In this document: positions 1 to 9,009 of the stretch, piece by piece
How the letters are laid out: every line of letters starts with the position of its first letter
Numbering within the stretch: the first letter of the stretch is position 1
Assembly: GCF_023898315.1 (NCBI RefSeq)
Contig: NC_064621.1
Location: 539,793,383-539,857,382 of the forward strand
Direction: 5' to 3'
Origin: Schistocerca nitens
Lineage: Eukaryota; Arthropoda; Insecta; Orthoptera; Acrididae
Length of the DNA: 64,000 nucleotides
Notes under the pieces: generated by a model
Database searches by the model: none
Told to the model about the DNA's origin: nothing
What the model saw: only the letters and a program-made list of their open reading frames with translations
Position numbers and translations under genes: made by a program

Positions 1-451
1 TGGCAGTCTCGGGAACCGTTAGAATCACACAGAGGTCGCCTTCTGGCCACTGTCTCTACCGCACAGCGCACTGTCTGTTTGGCGAACTGGTTAGCGCCAG
101 AGGAACGGGCATTTTTTTAATATGGTCTACGTCAACAAACCATGCGCTACAAAACAATGTACATAAAAAATGACATAAACATAAGCTAAAATATCAAGTT
201 AACTCTAAAATATACCCGACTATACACATTTAAATCGGGTACACCACGATGAATAGAAAATATAATAAATTTATTTAATGTGCTTATACAGTACAGTGGG
301 AAACACGCATGATTAATTTTTTAGGTGTTTTGTGCGTGTTTTGGGGTCGCGAAATTTAGTACACAGAGCTGCCGCATGTCACAGCAACACAGCTGGAGTC
401 AAATTGAGTTTGGGTGCCAGACACGGGTATGTCAACCCATGTCACTTCAGA
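1..451. other. No recognised feature (left flank)
   Basis: AT-rich from about 110 to 320. No coding pattern, tRNA-like box or repeat that I recognise. It ends at the TA target site of the Tc1-like element that follows. Confidence 0.5.
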
Positions 452-453
452 TA

Positions 454-1875
454 CACTCCTGGAAATGGAAAAAAGATCACATTGACACCGGTGTGTCAGA
501 CCCACCATACTTGCTCCGGACACTGCGAGAGGGCTGTACAAGCAATGATCACACGCACGGCACAGCGGACACACCAGGAACCGCGGTGTTGGCCGTCGAA
601 TGGCGCTAGCTGCGCAGCATTTGTGCACCGCCGCCGTCAGTGTCAGCCAGTTTGCCGTGGCATACGGAGCTCCATCGCAGTCTTTAACACTGGTAGCATG
701 CCGCGACAGCGTGGACGTGAACCGTATGTGCAGTTGACGGACTTTGAGCGAGGGCGTATAGTGGGCATGCGGGAGGCCGGGTGGACGTACCGCCGAATTG
801 CTCAACACGTGAGGCGTGAGGTCTCCACAGTACATCGATGTTGTCGCCAGTGGTCGGCGGAAGGTGCACGTGCCCGTCGACCTGGGACCGGACCACAGCG
901 ACGCACGGATGCACGCCAAGACCGTAGGATCCTACGCAGTGCCGTAGGGGACCGCACCGCCACTTCCCAGCAAATTAGGGACACTGTTGCTCCTGGGGTA
1001 TCGGCGAGGACCATTCGCAACCGTCTCCATGAAGCTGGGCTACGGTCCCGCACACCGTTAGGCCGTCTTCCGCTCACGCCCCAACATCGTGCAGCCCGCC
1101 TCCAGTGGTGTCGCGACAGGCGTGAATGGAGGGACGAATGGAGACGTGTCGTCTTCAGCGATGAGAGTCGCTTCTGCCTTGGTGCCAATGATGGTCGTAT
1201 GCGTGTTTGGCGCCGTGCAGGTGAGCGCCACAATCAGGACTGCATACGACCGAGGCACACAGGGCCAACACCCGGCATCATGGTGTGCGGAGCGATCTCC
1301 TACACTGGCCGTACACCACTGGTGATCGTCGAGGGGACACTGAATAGTGCACGGTACATCCAAACCGTCATCGAACCCATCGTTCTACCATTCCTAAACC
1401 GGCAAGGGAACTTGCTGTTCCAACAGGACAATGCACGTCCGCATGTATCCCGTGCCACCCAACGTGCTCTAGAAGGTGTAAGTCAACTACCCTGGCCAGC
1501 AAGATCTCCGGATCTGTCCCCCATTGAGCATGTTTGGGACTGGATGAAGCGTCGTCTCACGCGGTCTGCACGTCCGGCACGAACGCTGGTCCAACTGAGG
1601 CGCCAGGTGGAAATGGCATGGCAAGCCGTTCCACAGGACTACATCCAGCATCTCTACGATCGTCTCCATGGGAGAATAGCAGCCTACATTGCTGCGAAAG
1701 GTGGATATACACTTTACTAGTGCCGACATTGTGCATGCTCTGTTGCCTGTGTCTATGTGCCTGTGGTTCTGTCAGTGTGATCATGTGATGTATCTGACCC
1801 CAGGAATGTGTCAATAAAGTTTCCCCTTCCTGGGACAATGAATTCACGGTGTTCTTATTTCAATTTCCAGGAGTG
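454..1875 (+). mobile_element. Tc1-like DNA transposon, copy A (complete, 1422 bp)
   Basis: Flanked by TA at 452-453 and 1876-1877, the usual Tc1/mariner target duplication. The ends are imperfect inverted repeats of about 27 bp starting CACTCCTGGAAAT on each strand. The single gene is a transposase at 698-1720. Copies at 34625-36046 and 46582-48003 are exactly the same length and nearly identical but lie in the opposite orientation. One end-proximal base differs from the other copies (GATCAC versus GAACAC near 476). Complete ends plus an open transposase suggest a recent insertion. Confidence 0.95.
698..1720 (+). CDS. Tc1-like transposase, 340 aa, intact frame
   Basis: It should cut and paste its own element by binding the TIRs and using a DDE catalytic core in the nucleus. 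Residues about 14-55 and 70-118 look like the paired helix-turn-helix DNA-binding domains of Tc1 transposases, joined by an Arg-rich linker. The catalytic residues read as D155 (VVFSDESRF), D244 (LFQQDNARPH) and E277 (SPDLSPIEHVW). I chose the MPRQRG start because it gives the usual length of about 340 aa; the frame stays open upstream to about 332, but copy C has an upstream stop. Copy A differs from both other copies at R39 (G), C197 (W, in the MVWGAIS block), N234 (D) and Y330 (C). The W197C change sits in a conserved core motif and may weaken activity. Spacing between the last two catalytic residues is 32 by my count, against 34 in classical Tc1. Confidence 0.93.
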   Translation: MPRQRGREPYVQLTDFERGRIVGMREAGWTYRRIAQHVRREVSTVHRCCRQWSAEGARARRPGTGPQRRTDARQDRRILRSAVGDRTATSQQIRDTVAPGVSARTIRNRLHEAGLRSRTPLGRLPLTPQHRAARLQWCRDRREWRDEWRRVVFSDESRFCLGANDGRMRVWRRAGERHNQDCIRPRHTGPTPGIMVCGAISYTGRTPLVIVEGTLNSARYIQTVIEPIVLPFLNRQGNLLFQQDNARPHVSRATQRALEGVSQLPWPARSPDLSPIEHVWDWMKRRLTRSARPARTLVQLRRQVEMAWQAVPQDYIQHLYDRLHGRIAAYIAAKGGYTLY

Positions 1876-2087
1876 TATATGCTAGAGTTAAGTGATTTGA
1901 GGAAGGAGGGAGTGTGCTGGTCTGCCATTCTCTCGGCAACCCATGGCCAGAGATTTTTAGTGGTTGAGACATCCGGAGAAGTTGCTGGCCAGGAAGAAGG
2001 GATCACATTCTGAGACATCATGGGATAACAAATTTAGTACTGGTGGGTAGAACGATGGTGGTGGTGGGGGCGGGGGGGGGGAGAGGG

Positions 2088-2236
2088 GTAAGAATCGTTG
2101 AGGGAGGCCAAGAGATGAATACAGCAAGCTATTCAGAAGGATGTAGACTGTAGTAGTTACTCGGAGATGAAGAGGCTTGCACAGGATAGAGATGCATCGA
2201 CAGTTGCATCAAACTGAAGACCACAACAACAACAAC
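2088..2236 (+). mobile_element. LINE 3' end fragment, same type as the 28-31.6 kb LINE
   Basis: The stretch with GGAGATGAAGAGGCTTGCAC, then GCATCAAACTGAAGACCACAACAACAAC, matches in order the 3' end of the antisense LINE at 28083-31617, whose C-terminus encodes SEMKRLAQERTSWRAASNQS. It is 5'-truncated, frameshifted and ends in a CAA-rich tail. Only the last 150 bp survive. Confidence 0.7.
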
Positions 2237-2460
2237 GTTCCTGGAAAAGTTTAGCCAATGTATTGCTTCCTCCTACGTATGACTCGCGAAAGAGCATGAA
2301 GATAAAATTTGAGAAACTCGAGCCCACACGGGGGCTTACGAACAATCGTTCTTCCCGCAAACCTTTCGTGACTGGAACAGGAAAAGGAGTAAGCGACAGT
2401 GGTACACGTTATAACCTCCGCCACAGACCGTAAGGTACGCTGCGGAGTAAAGATGTAAAA
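2237..2460 (+). mobile_element. LINE family A, decayed 3' end
   Basis: It shares the 3' part of the family seen at 7467-8294 and 20102-20851: the 'TFRDWNRKRS'-like C-terminus, then CCTCCGCCACA, GCGGAGTA and an AGATGTA end. Frameshifts and a missing microsatellite tail show age. It abuts the preceding LINE tail directly. Confidence 0.6.
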
Positions 2461-3104
2461 GTCTTGCAGCAGGTAGCCGAAGAACCTCGGATGGATCTTC
2501 CGGCCAATAATGGCGTACAATCATTTCATTTCATATCAGCGCAACCAGTACTGACCGTCCGTTGTTAGATGCGACAACCAGTATCTAGGAAACATGGCGT
2601 TTTCTTTAAAGTTAGAACTGAAGCGTAAATGGCTTTGTTATCACAATTGTGAAAATTATGTACCCATTATCTTAGCTTAGCGTATATTGAACCCGACTGA
2701 AACAGAACGACATAGACACATTCTGAATATTTTTACAAGTGCGATGATTTTTTATCATGCAGCTGGAATTGATTCCTGATGTTGTTGGGCGTGAGGCAGT
2801 ATGAGTACAACATTAAATTTTCTTATACAAAAACCACACAAAAAAACTATAGTAGTTTCGTTCTGTGTATCATGACCAAAACAATGATGAATCTGCAGGC
2901 CTCACGAAGTTGTTCTCGATTACTGATCAGTTCCAGCGACATTTTATTTTTACTCGTCTAATAGGACACTAATCAGACTTGTTTCTGGAACTTACGGGAG
3001 CTATAACTCGTGTGTGTGTCAGCAGATAATCTTATAATAAATCTTTTGTCCCGCAAACACATTGAGATCGTTGTGGTCGCTCGTCCATCCAATCGGTACC
3101 CTGG
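2461..3104. other. No recognised feature
   Basis: AT-rich. Only short open frames without recognisable protein similarity. I see no repeat or RNA signature. Confidence 0.4.
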
Positions 3105-3275
3105 CCCCCCATACAGGTAGACCCAGCGAGATACCGCAGTGGTGTTAGCACATTAGATGCGCATTCGGGAGGAGGACAGCTCAAAACGGCGTCGAGCCGT
3201 CCGGATTTATTTTTCCCGCTATTTCCGTAAATTTCTCCAGGCAAATGCCCGGATAGTTCCTTTTGAAAGGTCGCG
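3105..3275 (+). mobile_element. tRNA-derived SINE, old copy
   Basis: The order 'accgcagtggtgttagcaca', 'gcattcgggaggagga', 'ccgtccggattta', 'caggcaaatgcccggat', 'ccttttgaaagg' parallels, on the opposite strand, the element at 42826-42982. The head resembles a tRNA D-arm and anticodon arm, and the body is non-tRNA. Diverged, with no clear target duplication. Confidence 0.55.
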
Positions 3276-3396
3276 TCCGATTCCTCTCCCTGTCTTTGAG
3301 ACATTGAGAGCATATGCAGGTCTTCAGGTTTTTCAGATGAGGCGTTGTCTAAGAAAATCGGGTTCTTTGCCGGTAATCCGCGTCGTACTTGCACGA

Positions 3397-3782
3397 TATT
3401 TCGATAGCGTAACTCGCAGTCTTCATTAGGTGCTCCCTAAGGCTGAAACGGGTTCAGTGTTTATGCACCAGGCGCGGCGCGCACCGAGACGTAAGTATCA
3501 AAATGGTTCAAATGCCTCTGACCACCATGGGGCTTAACTTCATCAGTCCCCTAGACCTTAGAACTACTTAAACCTAACCAACCTAAAGACATCGCACACA
3601 TCCATGCCCGATGCAGGATTCGAACCTGCGACCGGAACGGTCACGCGGTTCCTGACTGTAGCGCCTAGAACCGCTCGGCCACTCCGGCCGGCCATAAGTA
3701 TAAACACTAGACCCGTTCCACACTGGATTCAGCCTCAGGGAGCACCTGATGAAGACTGCGAGTTACGGGATCGAAATGTCAT
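3397..3782. repeat. Foldback inverted repeat with SINE in its loop
   Basis: Bases about 3400-3464 (cgtaactcgcagtcttcat, then aggtgctccct) are the reverse complement of about 3699-3778 (agggagcacct, then atgaagactgcgagttacg). The arms are about 65 bp with several mismatches. The original loop is only a few tens of bases (GC-rich, about 3465-3498); a SINE occupies the rest. This looks like a hairpin MITE or foldback element, family unknown. Confidence 0.7.
3502..3693 (-). mobile_element. Main tRNA-derived SINE, copy 1
   Basis: Antisense copy reading from the GGCCGGCCGGAGTGGCC head (right end) through a B-box-like GGTTCGAATCC to the AACCATTT tail (left end). Flanking TAAGTAT at 3492-3498 and 3695-3701 is a target duplication. 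Several substitutions, for example ACCACCATGGGG in place of the consensus GCACTATGGG, make this one of the older copies. Confidence 0.9.
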
Positions 3783-4980
3783 GCAAGTTAGAGATGGGAA
3801 AAACCGACCAGTTAAAACCGATATCGCTATTTTGGTACTAAGTAATCGGTATTTTACGGTATTTGTTTGGTCTCGGTTATAAAAGTGTTTTCTAATTTTT
3901 TGCTGATAACCGAGTAAACAAACCGAAATATCAATTGCCATAGCCGCATTGATAAAATTTTTCATTTTGAAATAAATCTTTTTTTAAAAAGGAGGAGTAA
4001 CGTTTATTCGTAAAATTTGCGTTGGTTTGAAATATTGCGTTAGTATAGAAAATGGGAAAAGCGATCAGTGCTATTTTAGTAACAATGCCAACAGAAACGA
4101 GCAAAAAAGACATGGTATAAAAGTTGGTATAGCATTGCTGAGATATTAATACCCCCGCTGCTGTGTGTCGTGACATAACGTACGCTTGTACGTGCGGTGT
4201 ACAAGACTTACCCCCACCGGGTCTGTACGGTCGTTTCTCGCTGTCGTCGGCGGACATCTATTCTACTGTAGGATGGCACTATCCCTCGTTTGGAAATATT
4301 TTTATGAAGTGACGTAGCAATGAAGTACAGTGCTTAATTTGAATTCAAAGATTAAGGATTTGTCTGCCATTTCTGTGAAATAGTAAGAGCGAGGAAGCTA
4401 CGGTAAGAGTAATATATTAAAAACTTAACAACAATTCATTCATAGTATACAATAAAAATAGGAAGTTACTGATCTGCTGCCTGTGTCTACGTAATATGCC
4501 TTTATCTACTTCTAGTCCTTGAAAACCGACAAATTAACACGAAAAACAGAGTTCTTCTACCTCAGTTCTCACCCTTTACCACTGACTATTCGTAATACAC
4601 AAATAGTAGTATGATACAAGATTACAACATGATTTTTGATCACAGTTTCAAAAAATTAGAATCGATTGAAGGACTTATAAATTTTCGAGAAAAGCAGCGA
4701 ACGGTGGTCGGGTTAAATTTTCTTTAGTTGCTTATTTAATTTTGTATTTTGATTGTATGTATCCTGAAACTGAGAGGGTAACATTTTTTTCAGTCTTCGT
4801 TCGAATTCTATGTTTATTACAGGAAATAATAGGCAGGAAACCGGAAAATCGGTTATTTCAGAAACTGGATATTTTGAGCAGTTTTAATATTCGGGTTAAA
4901 CTGTCGTGAAAAAAAGAAGATAGAACCGAAAACTGGTTGTTTCAGCGATAACCGCATCTATAGTGCAAGTTCGACTCGAA
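3783..4980. other. No gene; AT-rich, possible non-autonomous element
   Basis: No coding signal. Near 3795-3890 and 4830-4965 there are repeated, partly inverted AAACCG / CGGTTTT motifs around 'gggaaaaaccgacc' and 'ccgaaaactggttgtttcag'. These may be sub-terminal repeats of a non-autonomous transposon, but no clean ends are visible. Confidence 0.3.
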
Positions 4981-5530
4981 TTACCGACAGAAAGCCGGTT
5001 TTTTAAGATTGCGAGCATGCAGTCTGCCTCTGATGACTTCGATGTGGACCTTCCTTCCTTCCTTCCTCTCGTCACTCAGCCGTGCCGCGCGCACCACTCG
5101 GGCCTGCCCGGCTAGCTCAGCACAGTGGCTCACTCTGACACTGGCCAGAGCAGGGAGCGGGAATACTGCGCAGGTCGCGGCGCCACTGTGCAGCCTGCAG
5201 CGCTGGTGGTCCTCGGCGACCCACATACGCTTTTTTGCGGCTGAGTCGCTCCTCTGGTTGGCACGTTCCGCAGACAGGAAGTGATTACACGAGCGGCCGC
5301 GTCACGGGCGCAGCGGAGTGCAGCCGCCGGAAGCGCGAGGCGCCACAGGTCGGCCTGCTCCACTCCAGAGTGCTCCAGCTCCATCCAGCCCCCAGAACCA
5401 GGGCGGGCGGCGGCTCGTCGCCATCCAGGAACCGGCCGAGCGGCGGAGCTGTTTCTTCGCCACCCTGCTGTCTTCCGTAGCTCTTACAATCCCAAGTGAT
5501 GAAAATGAAAGGAGTCTGTCCCAGCTTTTC
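4981..5530. other. GC/CpG-rich island, no gene called
   Basis: Strongly GC-rich against the AT-rich background, with frequent CG dinucleotides (GCGGCCGC at 5293, cgtcacgggcgcagcgg). Both strands hold open frames of 70-130 codons, as expected of any GC-rich DNA, and none resembles a known protein. It could be a CpG-island promoter or a first exon, or simply an unrecognised GC-rich repeat. Confidence 0.4.
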
Positions 5531-5749
5531 GGCGGTCTGAATGTTAACAGGGCGCAGAGATCCCCAGCCGATTGCATGCCCAGTATCCGAACTTGTAAGG
5601 TGACGGAAGTGTTACTTCTTGCAGGAGATCGCTGATCTATTGAATATTGGTAAAGGTGGGAGGATATCACACCTGTGGTGAAGAGTAACAAAAATATTGT
5701 TACACTGAGTAGTTGGCGTTGCCCAGGTATTTATTTATTCCAATCTTTT

Positions 5750-6565
5750 AGCCCATCACCCCCTTCCATTTGTCTATCTCTTCTGCCCTTCTCTCTGTCC
5801 ATCTCCCCCTGTCTCTCTCCACCTCCGCCCCCCCCCCCCCCCCACTCTATGTGTCCACCTGTCTCTTTTCTCTCTCTCTGTCCATCTGCTCCTTCCCCCT
5901 TTGCCCATCTGCTCCTTTGCCCTCTCTGTATCTCTACCACCCCGTCCTTCAGCCGGCCGGAGTGGCCGGGCGGTTCTAGGCTTTACAGTCTGGAACCGCG
6001 CGACCGCTACGGTCGCAGGTTCGAATCCTGCCTCGGGCATGGATATGTGTGATGTCCTTAGGTTAGTTAGGTTTAAGTAGTTCTAAGTTCTAGGGGACTG
6101 ATGATCTCAGCAGTTAAGTCCCATAGTGCTCAGAGCCACTTGAACCATTTGAACCGTCCTTCTCCTCCCGCCTCCATATGTGCTCCTTTTACCTCCTGCT
6201 CCCTCTCTTTGCCCTCCTTCTCCTCCCCCTCTGTCGGTCAATCTCCGCCTTCCCGTCTCTCTCTGTCAATATTCTCCTTCCTTTCCTGTTTATTTTCTCC
6301 TCCCCATCTCTCTGCTCATCCCCTCCTCCAACCATTCTCAGGCCACTTCCCAATCTCTCTGTCCATCTCCTACTCTTTCCTTCCTCTGTCCTTCTCCCCC
6401 TCTCTCTGTTCTTCCTTTTTCTGTCCATTTCCCCCTCCCCCTCACTTCTTCCCTCATATCTGCATTCATGTCATCCTTCTTCCTCTCTGTCTTTCCGTGT
6501 CCTCCTCTCCCTCTCTGTCTGTCCAACTCATCCTCTCCCTGTCTATCTCTACATTGTCACCCCCA
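5750..6565 (+). repeat. Polypyrimidine degenerate minisatellite
   Basis: Outside the SINE that splits it, the + strand is almost only C and T, built from loose copies of a unit near 22-25 bp containing CTCTCTGTCCATCTCC. Includes a C run near 5828-5843. The open frames here are Ser/Pro/Leu-rich artefacts. A second tract of the same kind is at 15060-15285. Confidence 0.85.
5952..6153 (+). mobile_element. Main tRNA-derived SINE, copy 2
   Basis: Full-length: GCCGGCCGGAGTGGCC head, box B at about 6019 (GGTTCGAATCC), core GTCCTTAGGTTAGTTAGG, tail ending in two AACCATTTG-like units. Perfect 9-bp target duplication CCGTCCTTC at 5942-5950 and 6154-6162, which lies inside the polypyrimidine tract and so dates the SINE after the tract. 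Confidence 0.95.
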
Positions 6566-6571
6566 CTCTGT

Positions 6572-6833
6572 CCGCCCCCGATGGCTGAGTGGTCAGAGTG
6601 ACAGAATGTCAATCCTAATATCCCGGGTTAGATTCCCGGCTTGGTCGGATATTTTCTCCGCTCAGGGACTGGGTATTGTGTTCTAATCATCATCATTTCA
6701 TCCCAATCGACGCGCAAGTCGCCGACGTGGCAAGGTCCCGAGTTCGAGTCTCGCTCTGGCACACAGTTTTAATCTGTCAGGAAGTTTCATATCAGCGCAC
6801 ATTCCGCTGCAGAGTGAAAATCTCATTCTATGT
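6572..6833 (+). mobile_element. tRNA-like SINE composite
   Basis: Two tRNA-like modules in a row. The first (6575-6645) has GATGGCTGAGTGGTCAGAG and GGGTTAGATTCCCGG. The second (6740-6833) has a B-box-like GAGTTCGAGTCTCGC, then the module CACAGTTTTAATCTGTCAGG, AAGTTTCATATCAGCGCACA and CAGAGTGAAAATCTCATTCT also found at 32260-32345, 24085-24150 and 23455-23490. The second lacks most of its tRNA 5' half, so this may be two independent insertions. Confidence 0.65.
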
Positions 6834-6889
6834 ATGCGCTATTTGAAATATCTGCCGCAGCTAATAACTTCAGTATTACTTTCGGTGTA

Positions 6890-7189
6890 GTCCCTGCGGC
6901 AGCTAATCGGTGGCTTTTGTAACCACGTTTCCTCCTCATCCGAGTAACCCGGAACGCCGGCGCCCTGGAAGCAATTTGGAGCACTCGGCCGCCTCGGCCC
7001 GACTTGCGCAACCCCTGGACCACTTCTGGGTGCGCAAAGCGGGCCTACCCGGCAGTTCGATCGGGCGAGCTCGTGAGTGAAAGCCGGCGAAACGCGACCC
7101 CGGCCGCGCCGCGCTGCGAAATCGCCGCATCCCGCCGCTGGCTAGGGGCCCGTGGCCCGCACCTCGCCGCCGTGTAATCGGCGCCACCA
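6890..7189. other. GC-rich stretch, no gene called
   Basis: CpG-dense (gccggcgaaacgcgaccccggccgcgcc at about 7083). No protein similarity in its open frames. It joins LINE sequence abruptly at about 7190-7200, so it is the 5' flank of a truncated LINE. Possible regulatory or exonic DNA, unproven. Confidence 0.35.
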
Positions 7190-8842
7190 GGCTGTCCGCC
7201 GAGACAAAGTGCTGGTGTTCCTGATCTATATTAACGACGTAGGAGACAATCTGAGTAGCCGTCTTAGATTGCTTGCAGATGATGCCGTCATTTACCGTCT
7301 TGTAAAGTCATCAGATGATCAAAACGAGTTGCAAACTGATTTAAGTAAGATATCTGTATGGTCCGAAAAGTGTCGATTGAACCTGAATTACGAAAAGTGT
7401 GGAGTTATTCACATGAGAACTAAAAGAAATCAGTTACATTTCGATTACGCGATAAGTGTCAGAAGTTCCATGCGGCTTTTCGCGGATGATGTTGTAGTAT
7501 ACAGAGAAGTTGCAGCATAAGAAAATTGCAGCGAAATGCAGGAAGATCTGCAGCGGGTAGGCACTTGGTGCAGGGAGTGGCAACTGACCCTTAACATAGA
7601 CAAATGTAATGTATTGCGAATACATAGAAAGAAGGATCCTTTATTGTATGATTATATGATAGCAGAACAAACACAGGTAGCAGTTACTTCTGTCAAATAT
7701 CTGGGAGTATGCGTGCGGAACGATTTGAAGTGGAATGATCATATAAAATTAATTGTTGGTAAGGCGGGTACCAGGTTGAGATTCATTGGGAGAGTCCTTA
7801 TAAAATGTAGTCCATCAACAAAGGAGGTGGCTTACAAAACACTCGTTCGACCTATACTTGAGTATTGCTCATCAGTGTGGGATCCGTACCATGTCGGGTT
7901 GACAGAGGAGATAGAGAAGATCCAAAGAAGAGCGGCGCGTTTCGTCACAGGGCTATTTGGTAAGCGTGATAGCGTTACGGAGATGTTTAGCAAACTCAAG
8001 TGGCAGACTCTGCTAGAGAGGCGCTCTGCATCGCGGTGTAGCTTGCTGTCCAGGTTTCGAGAGGGTGCGTTTCTGGATGAGGTATCGGATATATTGCTGC
8101 CCCCTATTTATACCTCCCGAGGAGATCACGAATGCAAAATTATAGAGATTCGAGTGCGTACGGAGGCTTTCCGGCAGTCGTTCTTCTTGCGAACCATACG
8201 CGACTGGAACAGGAAAGGGAGGTAATGACAGTGGCACGTAAAGTTCCCTCCGCCACACACCGTTGGGTGTCTTGCGGAGTATAAATGTAGATGTAGAAGT
8301 CACACAAATCTAAAACTGTGAATTCAACTAAATACTTAGGGATTACAATTACAAATAACCTAAATTGGAACGATCACATAGATAATACTGTGGGTAGAGC
8401 AAACCAAAGACTGCGATTCATTGGCAGAACACTTAGATGGTGCAACAGGTCTACTAAAGAGACTGCTTACACCACGCATGTCCGCCCTATTCTGGAGTAC
8501 TGCTGTGCGGTGTGGGATCCGCATCAGGTGGGCAATCATTAAAACAAAGGCGCTTTAAATTGCGACGGGATCTTCTCATGAAATTTCAATCACCAGTTTT
8601 CTCCTCCGATTGCGAAAACATTCCGTTAGCACCCAAGCTAAATAGGGAGAAATGATCATCACGGTAAAACAAGAGAAATCAGGGCTCGCATATAAAAATT
8701 TAAGTGCTCGTTTTTCCCGCGTGCCATTCGAGAGTGGAACGGTAGAGAGACAGCTTGAAGGCGGTTCATTGAACCCTCTGCCAGGCACTTCATTGTAAAT
8801 AGCGGAGTAATCACGTAGATGTAGATGTAGATGTAGATGTGC
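7190..8842 (+). mobile_element. LINE family B, 5'-truncated, split by a family A LINE
   Basis: The left part (7198-7466) encodes the end of a reverse transcriptase palm: VFLIYINDVGDNLSSRLRLL, then ADDAVIYR (LADD instead of the usual FADD) and the post-RT helix. The right part resumes at 8295 with NSTKYLGITITNNLNWNDHI and runs to a 3' UTR (CCTCTGCCAGGCACTT) and a (GATGTA)n tail at 8815-8840. AGAAGT at 7461-7466 and 8295-8300 brackets the inserted LINE. The right part also has an internal deletion of roughly 160 bp near 8533, judged against the relative at 56262-56775, which keeps the missing WDPYQVGLTEDIEKVQRRAA segment. Non-functional. Confidence 0.85.
7467..8294 (+). mobile_element. LINE family A, 5'-truncated, nested in family B
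   Basis: Begins in the RT palm (MRLFADDVVVYREV) and continues open, after one stop near 7518, through LNIDKCNVLRIHRKK, KYLGVCVRNDLKWNDHI, CSSVWDPYHVGLTEEI and RRAARFVTGLFG to a stop at 8223-8225. A short 3' UTR with CCCTCCGCCACACACCGTTG leads to a GATGTAG tail. The typical N-terminal endonuclease and most of the RT are missing, as in many 5'-truncated LINE insertions. The clade is Jockey/CR1-like by general appearance, not resolved. Its close copy is 20102-20851. Confidence 0.85.
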
Positions 8843-9009
8843 ACCGGTTTGCACGGATGTGGAGGACGATGCCAGTGATCGGGGAGCGATGGTGAAGGAA
8901 TGAACGTCGTGATGTGAAACGCGAAGGACAGTGACAGCGAGCAAATGCTTGAATATATGATACACTCCTGACCATTATTATTGAAACCTATTAAAGACGG
9001 CAAGCAGCA

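Noticed and set aside
332..697. N-terminal extension of the copy A transposase (frame open from 332)
   Set aside because: It begins outside the transposon, and the equivalent frame in copy C is closed upstream. A 340-aa protein from 698 fits the family length.
6101..6686. Ser/Pro/Leu-rich frames of 130-170 codons
   Set aside because: Products of the polypyrimidine tract in three frames; low complexity and no start context.
8815..8842. CRISPR-like short direct repeats (GATGTA)n
   Set aside because: A simple LINE 3' microsatellite tail with no spacers, in eukaryotic DNA.
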